Below are positions 35,389 to 43,896 of a stretch of DNA of 64,000 nt, in pieces. The stretch's first letter is position 1. Every line of letters starts with the position of its first letter. Under the pieces are notes generated by a model that saw nothing but the letters and a program-made list of their open reading frames with translations, did not search any database and had not been told where the DNA came from. The position numbers and the translations under genes are program-made. Source of the stretch: Actinomadura sp. K4S16 (GTDB lineage Bacteria; Actinomycetota; Actinomycetes; Streptosporangiales; Streptosporangiaceae); contig NZ_BDDE01000021.1 of the NCBI RefSeq assembly GCF_008327685.1, positions 181,629 through 245,628 on the forward strand, written 5' to 3'.

Positions 35389-35697
35389 TCAGATCGCGAC
35401 CTCGAGGCCGGCGACCGTGCCGGTCTTCGCGGTGACGGCGGTGTCGATGCTCACGCCGCCGGCCGCCAGGACGCGGACCGTCCAGTCGCCGTCGGCGGCG
35501 AAGAACCGGAACACGCCCTCCTCGCCCGTCACCACCTCGGCGGTGAACTCGCCGGACGAGTCGAGCAGGCGGGCGTAGGCGCTCGACACCGGGACGCCGT
35601 CACGGGTGACGGTCCCCTGGATGACGGCCTCGTTGGTCAGGTCGACGGTCGCCGGAAGGTGCGCCGTCTGCTCGGGCGCTGCGCAGCCCTGGGTCAT
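35389..35697 (-). CDS. DUF1416 protein of the sulfurtransferase operon
   Basis: A 102-residue protein matching DUF1416: MTQGCAAPEQ start, then a beta-sandwich carboxypeptidase-regulatory-like domain (VIQGTVTRDGVPVSSAYARL, GVFRFFAADGDWTVRVLA). It regularly follows the thiosulfate sulfurtransferase gene in actinomycetes, but its biochemical role is not known. A strong ribosome site (TTGGAGGAA) precedes the ATG. Last gene of the operon. Confidence 0.88.
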   Translation of the reverse strand: MTQGCAAPEQTAHLPATVDLTNEAVIQGTVTRDGVPVSSAYARLLDSSGEFTAEVVTGEEGVFRFFAADGDWTVRVLAAGGVSIDTAVTAKTGTVAGLEVAI

Positions 35698-35738
35698 GGT
35701 TCCTCCAAGTGTGGTGCTGCCGGACTGTGCTGGCGGAC

Positions 35739-36578
35739 TTACTTGCCTGCGCCGAGCTCGATCGGCACGCCGACGAGCGAGCCGTACTCGGTCCACGAGC
35801 CGTCGTAGTTCTTCACGTTCTCCAGACCCAGCAGCTCGCGCAGGGCGAACCACGTGTGCGAGGAGCGCTCGCCGATACGGCAGTAGGCGATGGTGTCCTT
35901 GTTCAGGTCGACCCCGGCCTCGGTGTAGAGGGCGCGGAGCTCCTCGTCGGACTTGAAGGTGCCGTCGTCGTTGGCCGCCTTCGACCACGGGATGTTGGCC
36001 GCGGTCGGCACGTGGCCGGCGCGCTGCGACTGCTCCTGCGGCAGGTGCGCCGGGGCGAGCAGCTTGCCGCTGAACTCGTCCGGCGAGCGGACGTCGATCA
36101 GGTTCTGCTTGCCGATCGCGTCCACGACCTCGTCGCGGAAGGCGCGGATGGCCAGGTCCTGGTCCTTGGCCTTGTACTGGGTCGCGGGACGGGTCGGGAC
36201 GTCGGTGACCAGCTCGCGGGAGTCGAGCTCCCACTTCTTGCGGCCGCCGTCGAGGAGCTTCACCTTGTCGTGGCCGTACAGCTTGAAGTACCAGTACGCG
36301 TACGCGGCGAACCAGTTGTTGTTGCCGCCGTACAGGATGACGAGGTCGTCGTTCGCGATGCCCTTGCTCGACAGCAGCTGCTCGAAGCCGGTCCTGTCCA
36401 CGAAGTCGCGGCGGACCGGGTCCTGCAGCTCGGTCTTCCAGTCGATCTTCACGGCGCCACGGATGTGGCCCTTGTCATAGGCGGACACGTCCTCGTCGAC
36501 CTCGACGAGCACGAGCCCGGGGTCGTCCAGGTGGGCCTCGACCCAGTCGGTGTCCACCAGGACGTCTGAGCGGCTCAT
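35739..36578 (-). CDS. cysA: Thiosulfate sulfurtransferase with two rhodanese domains
   Basis: A 279-residue cytosolic enzyme that moves sulfane sulfur from thiosulfate to a thiol acceptor. The N-terminal rhodanese domain is catalytically silent and the C-terminal one has the active-site loop C233-R-I-G-E-R. Motifs VLVEVDEDVSAYDKGHIRGA and NLIDVRSPDEFSG mark the two halves. It overlaps the DUF4395 gene by four bases. The name cysA here is the actinobacterial sulfurtransferase, not the sulfate ABC ATPase. Confidence 0.92.
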   Translation of the reverse strand: MSRSDVLVDTDWVEAHLDDPGLVLVEVDEDVSAYDKGHIRGAVKIDWKTELQDPVRRDFVDRTGFEQLLSSKGIANDDLVILYGGNNNWFAAYAYWYFKLYGHDKVKLLDGGRKKWELDSRELVTDVPTRPATQYKAKDQDLAIRAFRDEVVDAIGKQNLIDVRSPDEFSGKLLAPAHLPQEQSQRAGHVPTAANIPWSKAANDDGTFKSDEELRALYTEAGVDLNKDTIAYCRIGERSSHTWFALRELLGLENVKNYDGSWTEYGSLVGVPIELGAGK

Positions 36579-37012
36579 GCGGGAACCTTCCCTTCGGAGC
36601 GGACTTTCGCGGTGATGCGGCGGATGAGCAGATACATCTCGCAGCCGAGGCAGAACCCGAACGCCGCGTTCAGGAACGCCGCCGCCAGCGCGAGGGCGGT
36701 GGCACCGATGCCGAGCCAGGTGGTCCCCGTCGCGTACCCGGCCGTGCCCACGAGGGCGAAGGCGAGCCCGACACCCTGCGCGAAGCGGGGCGCGGCCTCG
36801 TCCTCCAGTTCCCTGGGGGGAGCGAGCCGGGGACGGATGAGCACTCTGAACACCAGTCCGTACGGGGCGTACCGAAGGCCGAGGAAGGTCGCGATGGCGA
36901 ACACGACGGCCTGAGCGGCGAGCAGTGCCCAGCTTCCGGTCACCAGCACGGCGATGAGGATGACCGTGGTGACGGACGCGACGAAGCGCTGCCCACGCGG
37001 ATCAACCTGCAT
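36575..37012 (-). CDS. DUF4395 membrane protein
   Basis: A 145-residue protein with four membrane helices and the family's conserved cysteines FGFCLGCEMY near the end. The usual neighbours are a thioredoxin and a sulfurtransferase, both present here, so it probably handles thiols or sulfur at the membrane. First structural gene after the leader peptide; CAGGAG precedes the ATG. Confidence 0.88.
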   Translation of the reverse strand: MQVDPRGQRFVASVTTVILIAVLVTGSWALLAAQAVVFAIATFLGLRYAPYGLVFRVLIRPRLAPPRELEDEAAPRFAQGVGLAFALVGTAGYATGTTWLGIGATALALAAAFLNAAFGFCLGCEMYLLIRRITAKVRSEGKVPA

Positions 37013-37092
37013 CGGGGTGCTCCTGGCGGAGTGGAAGCGTGCGTACGAGCTAGAAGACGAAGTTTGCTCGGGGGGCGGACGGGCTCGATGCC

Positions 37093-37185
37093 TCAGGCCA
37101 TACGACAGAGCGAGGCGGCCACGCGGCAGAAGTCGACCGCGCGGCGCTTCGTGAGCATCTGCTCTGTCCAGTAACGCACGGACAC
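37093..37185 (-). CDS. Cysteine-containing leader peptide of the sulfur operon
   Basis: A 30-codon frame starting GTG that encodes a Trp, an RRAVDFCR segment and a closing LCRMA, with Cys-Arg twice. Such leaders precede sulfur-metabolism genes in many actinobacteria. Stalling at Cys codons when cysteine is short would raise expression of the operon. Only 80 bases separate its stop from DUF4395. A second in-frame GTG at 37179 coincides with the predicted transcription start, so the leader may be leaderless and 28 residues long. Confidence 0.85.
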   Translation of the reverse strand: MSVRYWTEQMLTKRRAVDFCRVAASLCRMA

Positions 37186-37186
37186 G

Positions 37187-37244
37187 ATGTTAAGCCGACA
37201 ATCCACGGGCTGTCACATCCGTCTCGCCTTGCGAGACAGTGACA
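37187..37244 (-). promoter_or_regulatory. Promoter and operator of the sulfur operon
   Basis: On the minus strand the -35 GTGACA (37211-37216) and -10 TAACAT (37187-37192) have an 18-base spacer, with transcription starting about 37180. Just upstream of and overlapping the -35 is a dyad GTCTCGC-CTT-GCGAGAC (37221-37237) flanked by TGTCAC and GTGACA. This is a likely repressor or activator site. The regulator is not identifiable here. Confidence 0.65.
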
Positions 37245-37287
37245 TTCGTCTTAGCGCAGGTCATCGGGGCGCCGCTCACGTAGTGGA

Positions 37288-37713
37288 TCATGTGATGGCC
37301 TCCCCGAGAGCGGCGATGACGTCGGGTTTGCGGGGGGCTCCGGCCGCGCGCCGGACGACGCGTCCGGTGGCGTCCAGGACGAGGACGGTCGGAGTGCGGA
37401 CGACGTTCAGCCGCCGGACGAGGTCGAGATGCGCCTCGGCGTCGAGCTCGACATGGACGACGCCCTCCACCATCTGGCTCACCTCGCCGAGGACTCGGCG
37501 GGTGGCCCGGCACGGCGCGCAGAACGCGCTGGAGAACTGCAGCAGCGTGGCCTTCTCGCCGAGCTCGGCGCCCAGCTCGTCCGCGCCGACGGTCTCGCCC
37601 ACCTCGCCGCCCCTCTCCCGCCGGGCGCGCAGCACGCCGTCACGGCGCCGCCTCACCAGGCCGAACACCGTGGCCGCGAGGAGGACGCACGCGGCGACCA
37701 CTGCTCCGATCAT
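37288..37713 (-). CDS. Membrane-tethered thioredoxin-like protein
   Basis: A 141-residue protein with an N-terminal membrane helix (IGAVVAACVLLAATVFGLV), a basic stop-transfer stretch and a thioredoxin fold with active site CAPC (FSSAFCAPCRATRRVL) and the cis-Pro segment VRTPTVLVLD. It would perform thiol-disulfide exchange at the membrane. It is upstream of the sulfur operon and in the same direction but has its own gap of about 100 bases before the leader. Confidence 0.88.
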   Translation of the reverse strand: MIGAVVAACVLLAATVFGLVRRRRDGVLRARRERGGEVGETVGADELGAELGEKATLLQFSSAFCAPCRATRRVLGEVSQMVEGVVHVELDAEAHLDLVRRLNVVRTPTVLVLDATGRVVRRAAGAPRKPDVIAALGEAIT

Positions 37714-37786
37714 CGCCCGTACAACCCCGCGCCCCCGCCGCTTCTTCCCGGCGTGGCGGGGATCACTCTCCCGGGGGGGGCGGGGA

Positions 37787-38497
37787 TCACTGCCCGGTGG
37801 GCGCCTGCAGGTCGTTCAGCCGGACGTTCTCGGCGGTCGCGGCCACGCGCAGCCCCTCCGGCGTGGGCTGGATCTGGCTGATCCGCGACCCGACGGGCAG
37901 GTCGGAGACCGGCACGGTCCAGGTGAGCTGCGACTTCACCAGCGCCAGCGGGATCTGCGCCGCGCCGTTCGACCCCACCGACACGGGCGAGATCGCGATG
38001 CCCTTCGCGGTCGGCTTGACCTGCACGACAGCGGTGCCGGCCAACTGGACGCCGAGGACGTTGCCGGTCAGGTCGACCGACAGGTCGTCGCCCTTCGGCC
38101 CGATCCGCTTGACCTCCTTGGGCGCCCGCTTCTGGATCACGTCGTAGGGGACGACGGCCGAGGCGGTCGCGGTGCGCGCGGTGACGTCGGCGGCGCTGCC
38201 CTTGGTGACCTCCGACAGCGGCGCGTCCACGCCCCGCATGTCGACCTTGACGCCGGTGACGGTCACGCCCTGCTGCGTCCAGTCGCCGATGCCCACCTCG
38301 ATGTGCTTGTACTCGCCGCCGACCGCCTGGGTCAGGAACGGGATGCCGTGGATCGTGACGTCCGGCCGCTCCTGCAGGTTGTACTGCGCGGCGACCTGCT
38401 CACCGATCTTGTCCTCCGCGACCCGGACCCCGATCCGGTCCGCGGCGACCAGCCCCGCGGCGACCAGGACCAGCAGGACCAGCAGTACTTTCCGCAT
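37787..38497 (-). CDS. DUF2993 (LmeA-type) lipid-binding secreted protein
   Basis: A 236-residue protein with a signal sequence (MRKVLLVLLVLVAAGLVAADRIG) followed by the DUF2993 pattern (EDKIGEQVAAQYNL, DVTIHGIPFLTQAVGGEY). Family members such as mycobacterial LmeA bind phospholipids in the periplasm and support envelope glycolipid metabolism. The start at 38497 has AAGGAGA upstream; the longer frame is not needed. Confidence 0.85.
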   Translation of the reverse strand: MRKVLLVLLVLVAAGLVAADRIGVRVAEDKIGEQVAAQYNLQERPDVTIHGIPFLTQAVGGEYKHIEVGIGDWTQQGVTVTGVKVDMRGVDAPLSEVTKGSAADVTARTATASAVVPYDVIQKRAPKEVKRIGPKGDDLSVDLTGNVLGVQLAGTAVVQVKPTAKGIAISPVSVGSNGAAQIPLALVKSQLTWTVPVSDLPVGSRISQIQPTPEGLRVAATAENVRLNDLQAPTGQ

Positions 38498-38679
38498 GTC
38501 TCTCCTTCGGCCTGCGGCACGCGCCCGCCACACCTTAGTGAACGAACCGCCCGCAAGGGGTCGCACCGGAGGATGACCTCTGAGACCGAAAAATCACCCC
38601 GTTGTGAGATCAACCACCTTATGCGCACCCAGTCACTGACCGTGACGCCGACCACCCACCGTGACCTCCGGCGGTGAGC

Positions 38680-38934
38680 TCAACCGCCCGCGAAGGGCGG
38701 AAGCACCTCCACGACAGCGCCCTCCGGCAGGGCCACGGTCGCGTGCGGGCGGGTCCCGACCGGGTCCCCGTCGATGAGGAACGAACTCCTGCCCACGACC
38801 CGGGCGAACTCGTCGCCGCGCGCGTCCATGGCGGCGGCCAGCGCGTCCGCCAGCGTCACCGCGTCGTACGGCTCCTCATGGGTCCCCGCCGCCGCCTTGG
38901 CGGCCGCCCAGTACCGGATCGTTCCCTTGGCCAT
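38680..38934 (-). CDS. MoaD/ThiS-like sulfur carrier
   Basis: An 84-residue beta-grasp protein ending in Gly-Gly (PPFAGG), as needed for thiocarboxylate formation. TIRYWAAAKAAAG and VVEVLPPFAGG frame the fold. It could serve molybdopterin or another sulfur-transfer pathway; no moaE or activating enzyme is nearby. Single gene between the DUF2993 gene and glnR. Confidence 0.85.
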   Translation of the reverse strand: MAKGTIRYWAAAKAAAGTHEEPYDAVTLADALAAAMDARGDEFARVVGRSSFLIDGDPVGTRPHATVALPEGAVVEVLPPFAGG

Positions 38935-39158
38935 GGATACAGGCTCTCATCCCCCGCTGACACGGTCCGGCCAGGTCGCGCCATGGACGCCGGGGCCACC
39001 TCGGTTATGCTCAGGGGTGAGGGATCCGGGCGACGAGGCCATGGAGTTCATCCGAAAGGCCCTTCATGGTCACCTCGTCTTCGAGCCGCTGGCCGTGTGC
39101 CGGGGCTGGAGGGTGAGCCGCCTGGGTCCTACGTCTTTTTAGAGACGGGAGGCGGCAT

Positions 39159-39875
39159 TTGAGCAGCTTGCTCTTGCTGACCAACGCGCTGGAACCCTCG
39201 GACGAGGTCCTGCCGGCGCTCGGACTTCTGCTGCACTCCGTGCGCGTCGCGCCCGCCGAGGCGTCCGCGCTCATCGACGCGCCACCGGCCGACGTCGTGC
39301 TGGTGGACGCCCGCCGCGAGCTGGTCCAGGCCAAGAGCCTGTGCCGCCTGCTGCGCACCACCGGACTCGACTGCCCGCTGCTCGCGATCGTCACCGAGGG
39401 AGGGCTCGCCGCGCTGAGCCCCGAATGGGGCCTGGACGACGTGCTGCTCCAGACCGCCGGCCCCGCCGAGGTCGAGGCCCGCCTCCGCCTCACCGTCGGG
39501 CGCGCCGCCGCCGGAGCGGAGGCCGACGAGGTCCCGGGCGAGATCCGCAGCGGCGACCTCACGATCGACGAGGCCACCTACACGGCCCGGCTCCGCGGCC
39601 GCGTCCTCGACCTGACGTTCAAGGAGTTCGAGCTGCTGAAGTACCTGGCGCAGCACCCGGGCCGCGTCTTCACGCGCGCCCAACTCCTCCAGGAGGTCTG
39701 GGGCTACGACTACTTCGGCGGCACCCGCACCGTCGACGTGCACGTCCGCCGCCTGCGCGCCAAGCTCGGCGCCGAGTACGAGTCCCTGATCGGCACCGTC
39801 CGCAACGTCGGCTACCGCTTCGTCCCCGACCACCGCCCGGGCGACGCCGAGGAGAAGACTCCCGCCCGCGCCTGA
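39159..39875 (+). CDS. glnR: Nitrogen regulator GlnR
   Basis: A 238-residue OmpR-type orphan response regulator. The N terminus MSSLLLLTNALEPSDEVLPA and HSVRVAPAEA are characteristic of GlnR. The receiver-like domain keeps an Asp in VVLVDARRE. The winged helix (about 130-230) ends VRNVGYRFVP. GlnR controls glutamine synthetase, ammonium transport and other nitrogen genes, without a classic cognate kinase. The TTG start has GGGAGGCGG upstream. Its last 64 bases overlap the convergent MFS gene. Confidence 0.93.
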   Translation: MSSLLLLTNALEPSDEVLPALGLLLHSVRVAPAEASALIDAPPADVVLVDARRELVQAKSLCRLLRTTGLDCPLLAIVTEGGLAALSPEWGLDDVLLQTAGPAEVEARLRLTVGRAAAGAEADEVPGEIRSGDLTIDEATYTARLRGRVLDLTFKEFELLKYLAQHPGRVFTRAQLLQEVWGYDYFGGTRTVDVHVRRLRAKLGAEYESLIGTVRNVGYRFVPDHRPGDAEEKTPARA

Positions 39876-41060
39876 CCGTCCCGTGCCGCGCCGCCGAAGC
39901 CGCTGAGGCGGAGCAGCGGCGGAGTCAGGACGAGGAGGGCGACCGCGAGCGCCGCGACCGCGACCATGGCCCCGCGCAGCCCCACGGCGTCCGCCCACAG
40001 CCCGACGTAGACCGGCCCGGCGAGGAACCCGAGGTAGGACACGGTCGTGACGACCGAGGTCGCGCGCCCGCGGTGGTCCTCGTCGACGTTCCGCGCGACC
40101 AGGCGGAGCAGCGTCGGGAACAGTACGGCCGTCCCGGCGGCGGCCAGCGCGAGCCCAGCCCCGGCGACCGCCGGGGTGGGCGCGGCGGCGATGACGGCGG
40201 CCCCGACCGCGGCCCCCGCCGCCCCCGCGAGAAGGACGCCGCGGACGGCGGTCAGCCCGCCCGCCGCGAACCGTGTGATCGCGACCGTACCCGCGAAGAC
40301 GGCGGGCGCGACGGCGCTCAGCCCACCGGCGTGGAACTCGTCGTGGAGGAAGACCGCGCTCCAGCTCTGGTGGGCGTTCTCGCTGGCGAACGCGAAAGCC
40401 CCCAGCACCCCGACGAGCACCAACGGGACCGTCCGGCGCCGCCCGAGCGGCACCGCCGCCTCCTGCCGGACGACGTCCTCCTCAGGAGGCGCCCCGACCT
40501 GCCGAGACCGTGCCCCCGGCACGGCACCCGCCTTGAAGCCGACACTCGTCCCCGAACAGACAGCGGCCACGACAGCGAACGGAACGGCGATCGGCAGCGA
40601 CGACACCAGCCCGGTCGCAAGGCTCGCCAGCACCACCAGACTGGAGAAGACACCGTGGGCACGGGTGATGACGGGCCTCCCGGCGGCCTTCTCGGCCCGC
40701 CCGGCGACCGCGTTGATGGCCACGTCGGCCGCCCCACTGGTAGCCCCCACCACGGCCAACCCGACGCAAAGGCTCGCCAGGTTCACAGCGGTGAACGCCA
40801 CGAGGACTCCAGCGCCGCCGAGAGCGGCGAGGGCCGCGCCCGCGACTCCGGGCCCCCGGCGATCCAGCGCACGTCCGGCCAGGAGCATCGCCGGGAGGGC
40901 CCCCGCGCCCACGAACAGCAGCGCGAAGCCGAGCCCGCCGTCCCCGACGCCTGCCTGCTCCTGGAGCCGCGGCACCGAGGCGCCCCACACCCCCCCAGAA
41001 CGCTCCGAACATCCCGAAGCCCAGGTATGCCCGGAACGTCATCCGATTGCCGACACTCAT
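39812..41060 (-). pseudogene. MFS transporter interrupted by a +1 frameshift
   Basis: The N terminus (MSVGNRMTFRAYLGFGMFG, then AFWG) lies in one frame and continues as WGASVPRLQEQAG in another. The break is a run of seven G on the minus strand (40990-40996); six would restore FWGVWGASVPRL, the expected MFS sequence. The remainder encodes about twelve helices with GALPAMLLAGRALDRRG and RGRATSV motifs. The cause may be a sequencing error, phase variation or real decay. The frame-intact part from 40990 could be translated from a GTG but would lack helix 1. Divergent from a LacI-type gene. Confidence 0.8.
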
Positions 41061-41061
41061 T

Positions 41062-41077
41062 TGTGTAACGATACACA
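41062..41077. promoter_or_regulatory. LacI-type operator between MFS and regulator genes
   Basis: TGTGTA-ACGA-TACACA is a dyad with perfect six-base arms. It lies between two divergent starts and overlaps likely -10 elements: TAAACT (41080-41085) toward the regulator, whose ATG at 41093 would be leaderless, and TATCGT (41068-41073, minus strand) toward the MFS gene at 41060. Confidence 0.6.
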
Positions 41078-41092
41078 TCTAAACTGAGGGCC

Positions 41093-42148
41093 ATGGAACC
41101 CTCCCGAGGCGCGAAGCGGGCGACCCTGGCCCAGGTGGCGGAACTGGCCGGTGTGTCGGTGATGACCGCCAGCTACACCTACAACCGGCCGAACCGCGTA
41201 TCGGACCGGACGCGGGCGAAGGTGCTGGCCGCCGCGACCCGCCTCGGCTATCCGGGCCCCGACCCGAGCGCCCGGTCCCTGCGCCGGGGCAGCACCCGCA
41301 CGCTCGGCGTCGTGATGGGCGAGCACCTGAGCTACGCGTTCGACGACCCGGAGGCGGTGTCCTTCCTGGCGGGGATCGCCGACGTCTGCGCCGATCACGG
41401 CTACGGCATGACCATCGCGCCGATCACGGGCGCCGCCGACGACGTCTCCCGGATCACCGACGCCGCCGTCGACGGGTTCGTCGTGTGGACGACGTCCGAC
41501 GACGACCCCGTCCTCGCGGCCGTCCGGGCGACGAAGCGTCCCGCGGTGGTCCACGGCGGCCCTGCGGTGGACGGGATGGGCCTGGTGAGCATCGACAACC
41601 GCGCGGCGGCCCGAGCGGTCGGCGCCGTCGCCTTCGCGGGCGCCGCGCGTCCGGCCATCGTGAGCTTCCCGCTCTCCCGGGACCGGACGACCTCGATCAC
41701 CAAGGGCGCGGAGCTCCCCGACGTCCTGTTCCCGGTGACGCGCGAGCGCCTGGAGGGATATCGAGAGGCGGCCGAAGCCGCCGGGACCGCCTGGCATGAC
41801 GTGACCGTCGCCGTATGCGCGCGCAACGACGCCGCAGAGGCGGAGCGCGTCGCAACGGCCCTCCTGACCTCCGCGGAGCCGCCCGACGCGATCGCCGCGA
41901 TGAGCGACCAGCAGGCGTCCGGGGTCGTTCAAGCGGCGCACGCGGCCGGCCGTGCCGTCCCCGGCGACGTGGCGGTCACCGGCTGGGACGACGCGGCGGT
42001 GGCAGCACCACTGGGCCTGACCACGGTCGCCCAATCCCTACGCGACCAGGGCGCGGCCTGCGCCAGGGCGATCCTCGGCGGCCGGGAGCCGGACTCCCGG
42101 CCGGCGCCATGGTCCCTGACCCAAAGGACCAGCACCCGCCGGCCCTGA
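41093..42148 (+). CDS. LacI-family transcription regulator
   Basis: A 351-residue repressor. The helix-turn-helix is ATLAQVAELAGVSVMTASY with the following NRVSDRTRAKVLAAATRLGY hinge helix. The C-terminal part is a periplasmic-binding-like effector domain (LGVVMGEHLSYAF, DGFVVWTT, GDVAVTGWDDAAV). It probably represses the divergent MFS transporter and itself through the dyad between them. The ligand is unknown. No ribosome site precedes the ATG, consistent with a leaderless transcript. Confidence 0.9.
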   Translation: MEPSRGAKRATLAQVAELAGVSVMTASYTYNRPNRVSDRTRAKVLAAATRLGYPGPDPSARSLRRGSTRTLGVVMGEHLSYAFDDPEAVSFLAGIADVCADHGYGMTIAPITGAADDVSRITDAAVDGFVVWTTSDDDPVLAAVRATKRPAVVHGGPAVDGMGLVSIDNRAAARAVGAVAFAGAARPAIVSFPLSRDRTTSITKGAELPDVLFPVTRERLEGYREAAEAAGTAWHDVTVAVCARNDAAEAERVATALLTSAEPPDAIAAMSDQQASGVVQAAHAAGRAVPGDVAVTGWDDAAVAAPLGLTTVAQSLRDQGAACARAILGGREPDSRPAPWSLTQRTSTRRP

Positions 42149-42159
42149 GGGTCGGGCGG

Positions 42160-42936
42160 TCAGCCGAAGCGGCCGGTGATGTAGTCCTCGGTGGCCTTCT
42201 GCTCCGGGTTCGCGAAGATCTTGCTGGTGTCGTCGATCTCGATGAGCTTGCCGGGCTTGCCGGTCCCCGCGATGTTGAAGAACGCGGTGCGGTCGCTGAC
42301 CCGGGCCGCCTGCTGCATGTTGTGCGTGACGATGACGATCGTGTACTGCGTCTTCAGCTTCTCGATCAGGTCCTCGATCGCGAGGGTGGAGATCGGGTCG
42401 AGCGCCGAGCACGGCTCGTCCATCAGCAGCACCTGCGGCTGGACGGCGATCGCACGCGCGATGCAGAGACGCTGCTGCTGCCCGCCCGACAGGCCGGCGC
42501 CGGGCTTGCCGAGCCGGTCCTTGACCTCGTTCCACAGGTTGGCGCCGCGCAGCGACTCCTCGACGACCTCGTCCAACCGGCCCTTGCGGCGGACGCCGTT
42601 CAGCTTCAGCCCGGCCGCCACGTTGTCGTAGATCGACATGGTGGGGAACGGGTTGGGCCGCTGGAAGACCATTCCGACGACGCGCCGCACCGCGACCGGG
42701 TCGACGGCCGAGTCGTACAGGTCCTCGTCGTCCAGCATGACCTTGCCCTCGACGCGGGCGCCCGGGATGACCTCGTGCATCCGGTTCAGGGTGCGCAGGA
42801 ACGTGGACTTGCCGCAGCCCGACGGCCCGATGAAGGCCGTCACCGAGCGCGGCTCGATCGTCATCGAGATGTCCTCGATGGCGTGGACGCCGCCGTAGTA
42901 GGCGTGCAGCCCGGATACCTCGATCCGCTTGGCCAT
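42160..42936 (-). CDS. pstB: Phosphate ABC transporter ATPase PstB
   Basis: A 258-residue ABC ATPase with Walker A GPSGCGKS, Q-loop VFQRPNPFP, signature LSGGQQQRL, Walker B VLLMDEPCSALDP and the switch His in VTHNMQQA. It powers high-affinity phosphate uptake with PstA and PstC. Last gene of pstSCAB. Confidence 0.95.
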   Translation of the reverse strand: MAKRIEVSGLHAYYGGVHAIEDISMTIEPRSVTAFIGPSGCGKSTFLRTLNRMHEVIPGARVEGKVMLDDEDLYDSAVDPVAVRRVVGMVFQRPNPFPTMSIYDNVAAGLKLNGVRRKGRLDEVVEESLRGANLWNEVKDRLGKPGAGLSGGQQQRLCIARAIAVQPQVLLMDEPCSALDPISTLAIEDLIEKLKTQYTIVIVTHNMQQAARVSDRTAFFNIAGTGKPGKLIEIDDTSKIFANPEQKATEDYITGRFG

Positions 42937-42990
42937 GGGGTCAGGGTTCCTTTCTCTGGGTCAGCGGGCTCTGCGAGCCGATCGGAGGGG

Positions 42991-43896
42991 TCAGCGCCCT
43001 GTCGGCGCCGTGCGCCGCGCGACGAGCCTGGCGACCAGGTTGAGCAGCATGATGATCCCGATCAGCACGAGGGCCCCCGTCCAGGCCCGGTCGATCGAGT
43101 TCTGGTTGGGGTCGGCGGCCTGCTCCCAGATGAAGGTCGGCAGCGAGGCCTGCGCGCCGTTGAACGGATCGTTGTTGATCGCCTTGGTGAAGAAGATCGT
43201 GAGCAGCAGGGGCGCCGTCTCGCCCATCACGCGGGCGACGGCCAGCATCACGCCGGTGACGATGCCGGTCATGGCGGTCGGGAGGATGACGAAGCAGACC
43301 GTCCGCCAGCGCGGCACCCCGAGCGCGTAGGACGCCTCGCGCAGGTCGTTCGGGACGAGCTTGAGCATCTCCTCGGTCGCCCGCACCACCGTCGGGATCA
43401 TGAGGATCGTCAGGGCGAGGGAGCCGGCGAACCCGGAGAAGTCGAAGCCGAACGTCAGCAGCCACAGCGCCAGCACGAACAGGCCCGCGACGATCGACGG
43501 GATGCCGGTCATCACGTCCACGGTGAAGCTGATCAGCTTGCCGAGCCGCCCGTTCCCGGCGTACTCCACCAGGTAGACGGCGGTGAGCACGGCGATCGGC
43601 ACGGCGATCAGGCTGGTGATCAGCACCTGCTCCAGGGTGCCGATGATCGCGTGGTAGGCGCCGCCGCCGGCGTCGCTGCCGCTGACGGCGTTCATCGAGA
43701 ACTGGAAGAACGTCGGGTCGAGGCGCTTGGCGCCGTTCACGATCACGGTCCACAGCACCGACACCAGCGGAATGAGCGCCAGCGCGAACGCGAGGTAGAC
43801 CAGGCCCTGGACGACCCGGTCCTTGATCTTGCGTCCGGCGGAGACCGGGGCGAGCCGGGCGCCGGGCCCGGGCTTGCCGGTAGAGACGGCGGTCAC
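42991..43896 (-). CDS. pstA: Phosphate ABC transporter permease PstA
   Basis: A 301-residue permease with six membrane helices and the binding-protein-dependent transport motif (EASYALGVPRWRTVCFVILP). The start is a GTG overlapping the pstC stop (GTGA), so the two permeases are translated together. The segment GETAPLLLTIFF is typical of PstA. Confidence 0.93.
   Translation of the reverse strand: MTAVSTGKPGPGARLAPVSAGRKIKDRVVQGLVYLAFALALIPLVSVLWTVIVNGAKRLDPTFFQFSMNAVSGSDAGGGAYHAIIGTLEQVLITSLIAVPIAVLTAVYLVEYAGNGRLGKLISFTVDVMTGIPSIVAGLFVLALWLLTFGFDFSGFAGSLALTILMIPTVVRATEEMLKLVPNDLREASYALGVPRWRTVCFVILPTAMTGIVTGVMLAVARVMGETAPLLLTIFFTKAINNDPFNGAQASLPTFIWEQAADPNQNSIDRAWTGALVLIGIIMLLNLVARLVARRTAPTGR

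Noticed and set aside
37187..38677. Plus-strand 496-codon frame over thioredoxin and DUF2993 genes
   Set aside because: Opposite to two genes with clear signal sequences and motifs; its own sequence is low-complexity Arg/Ser/Ala.
39129..39998. Minus-strand frame across glnR
   Set aside because: Complement of a well-conserved regulator; Gly/Ala/Val/Arg-rich with no motif.
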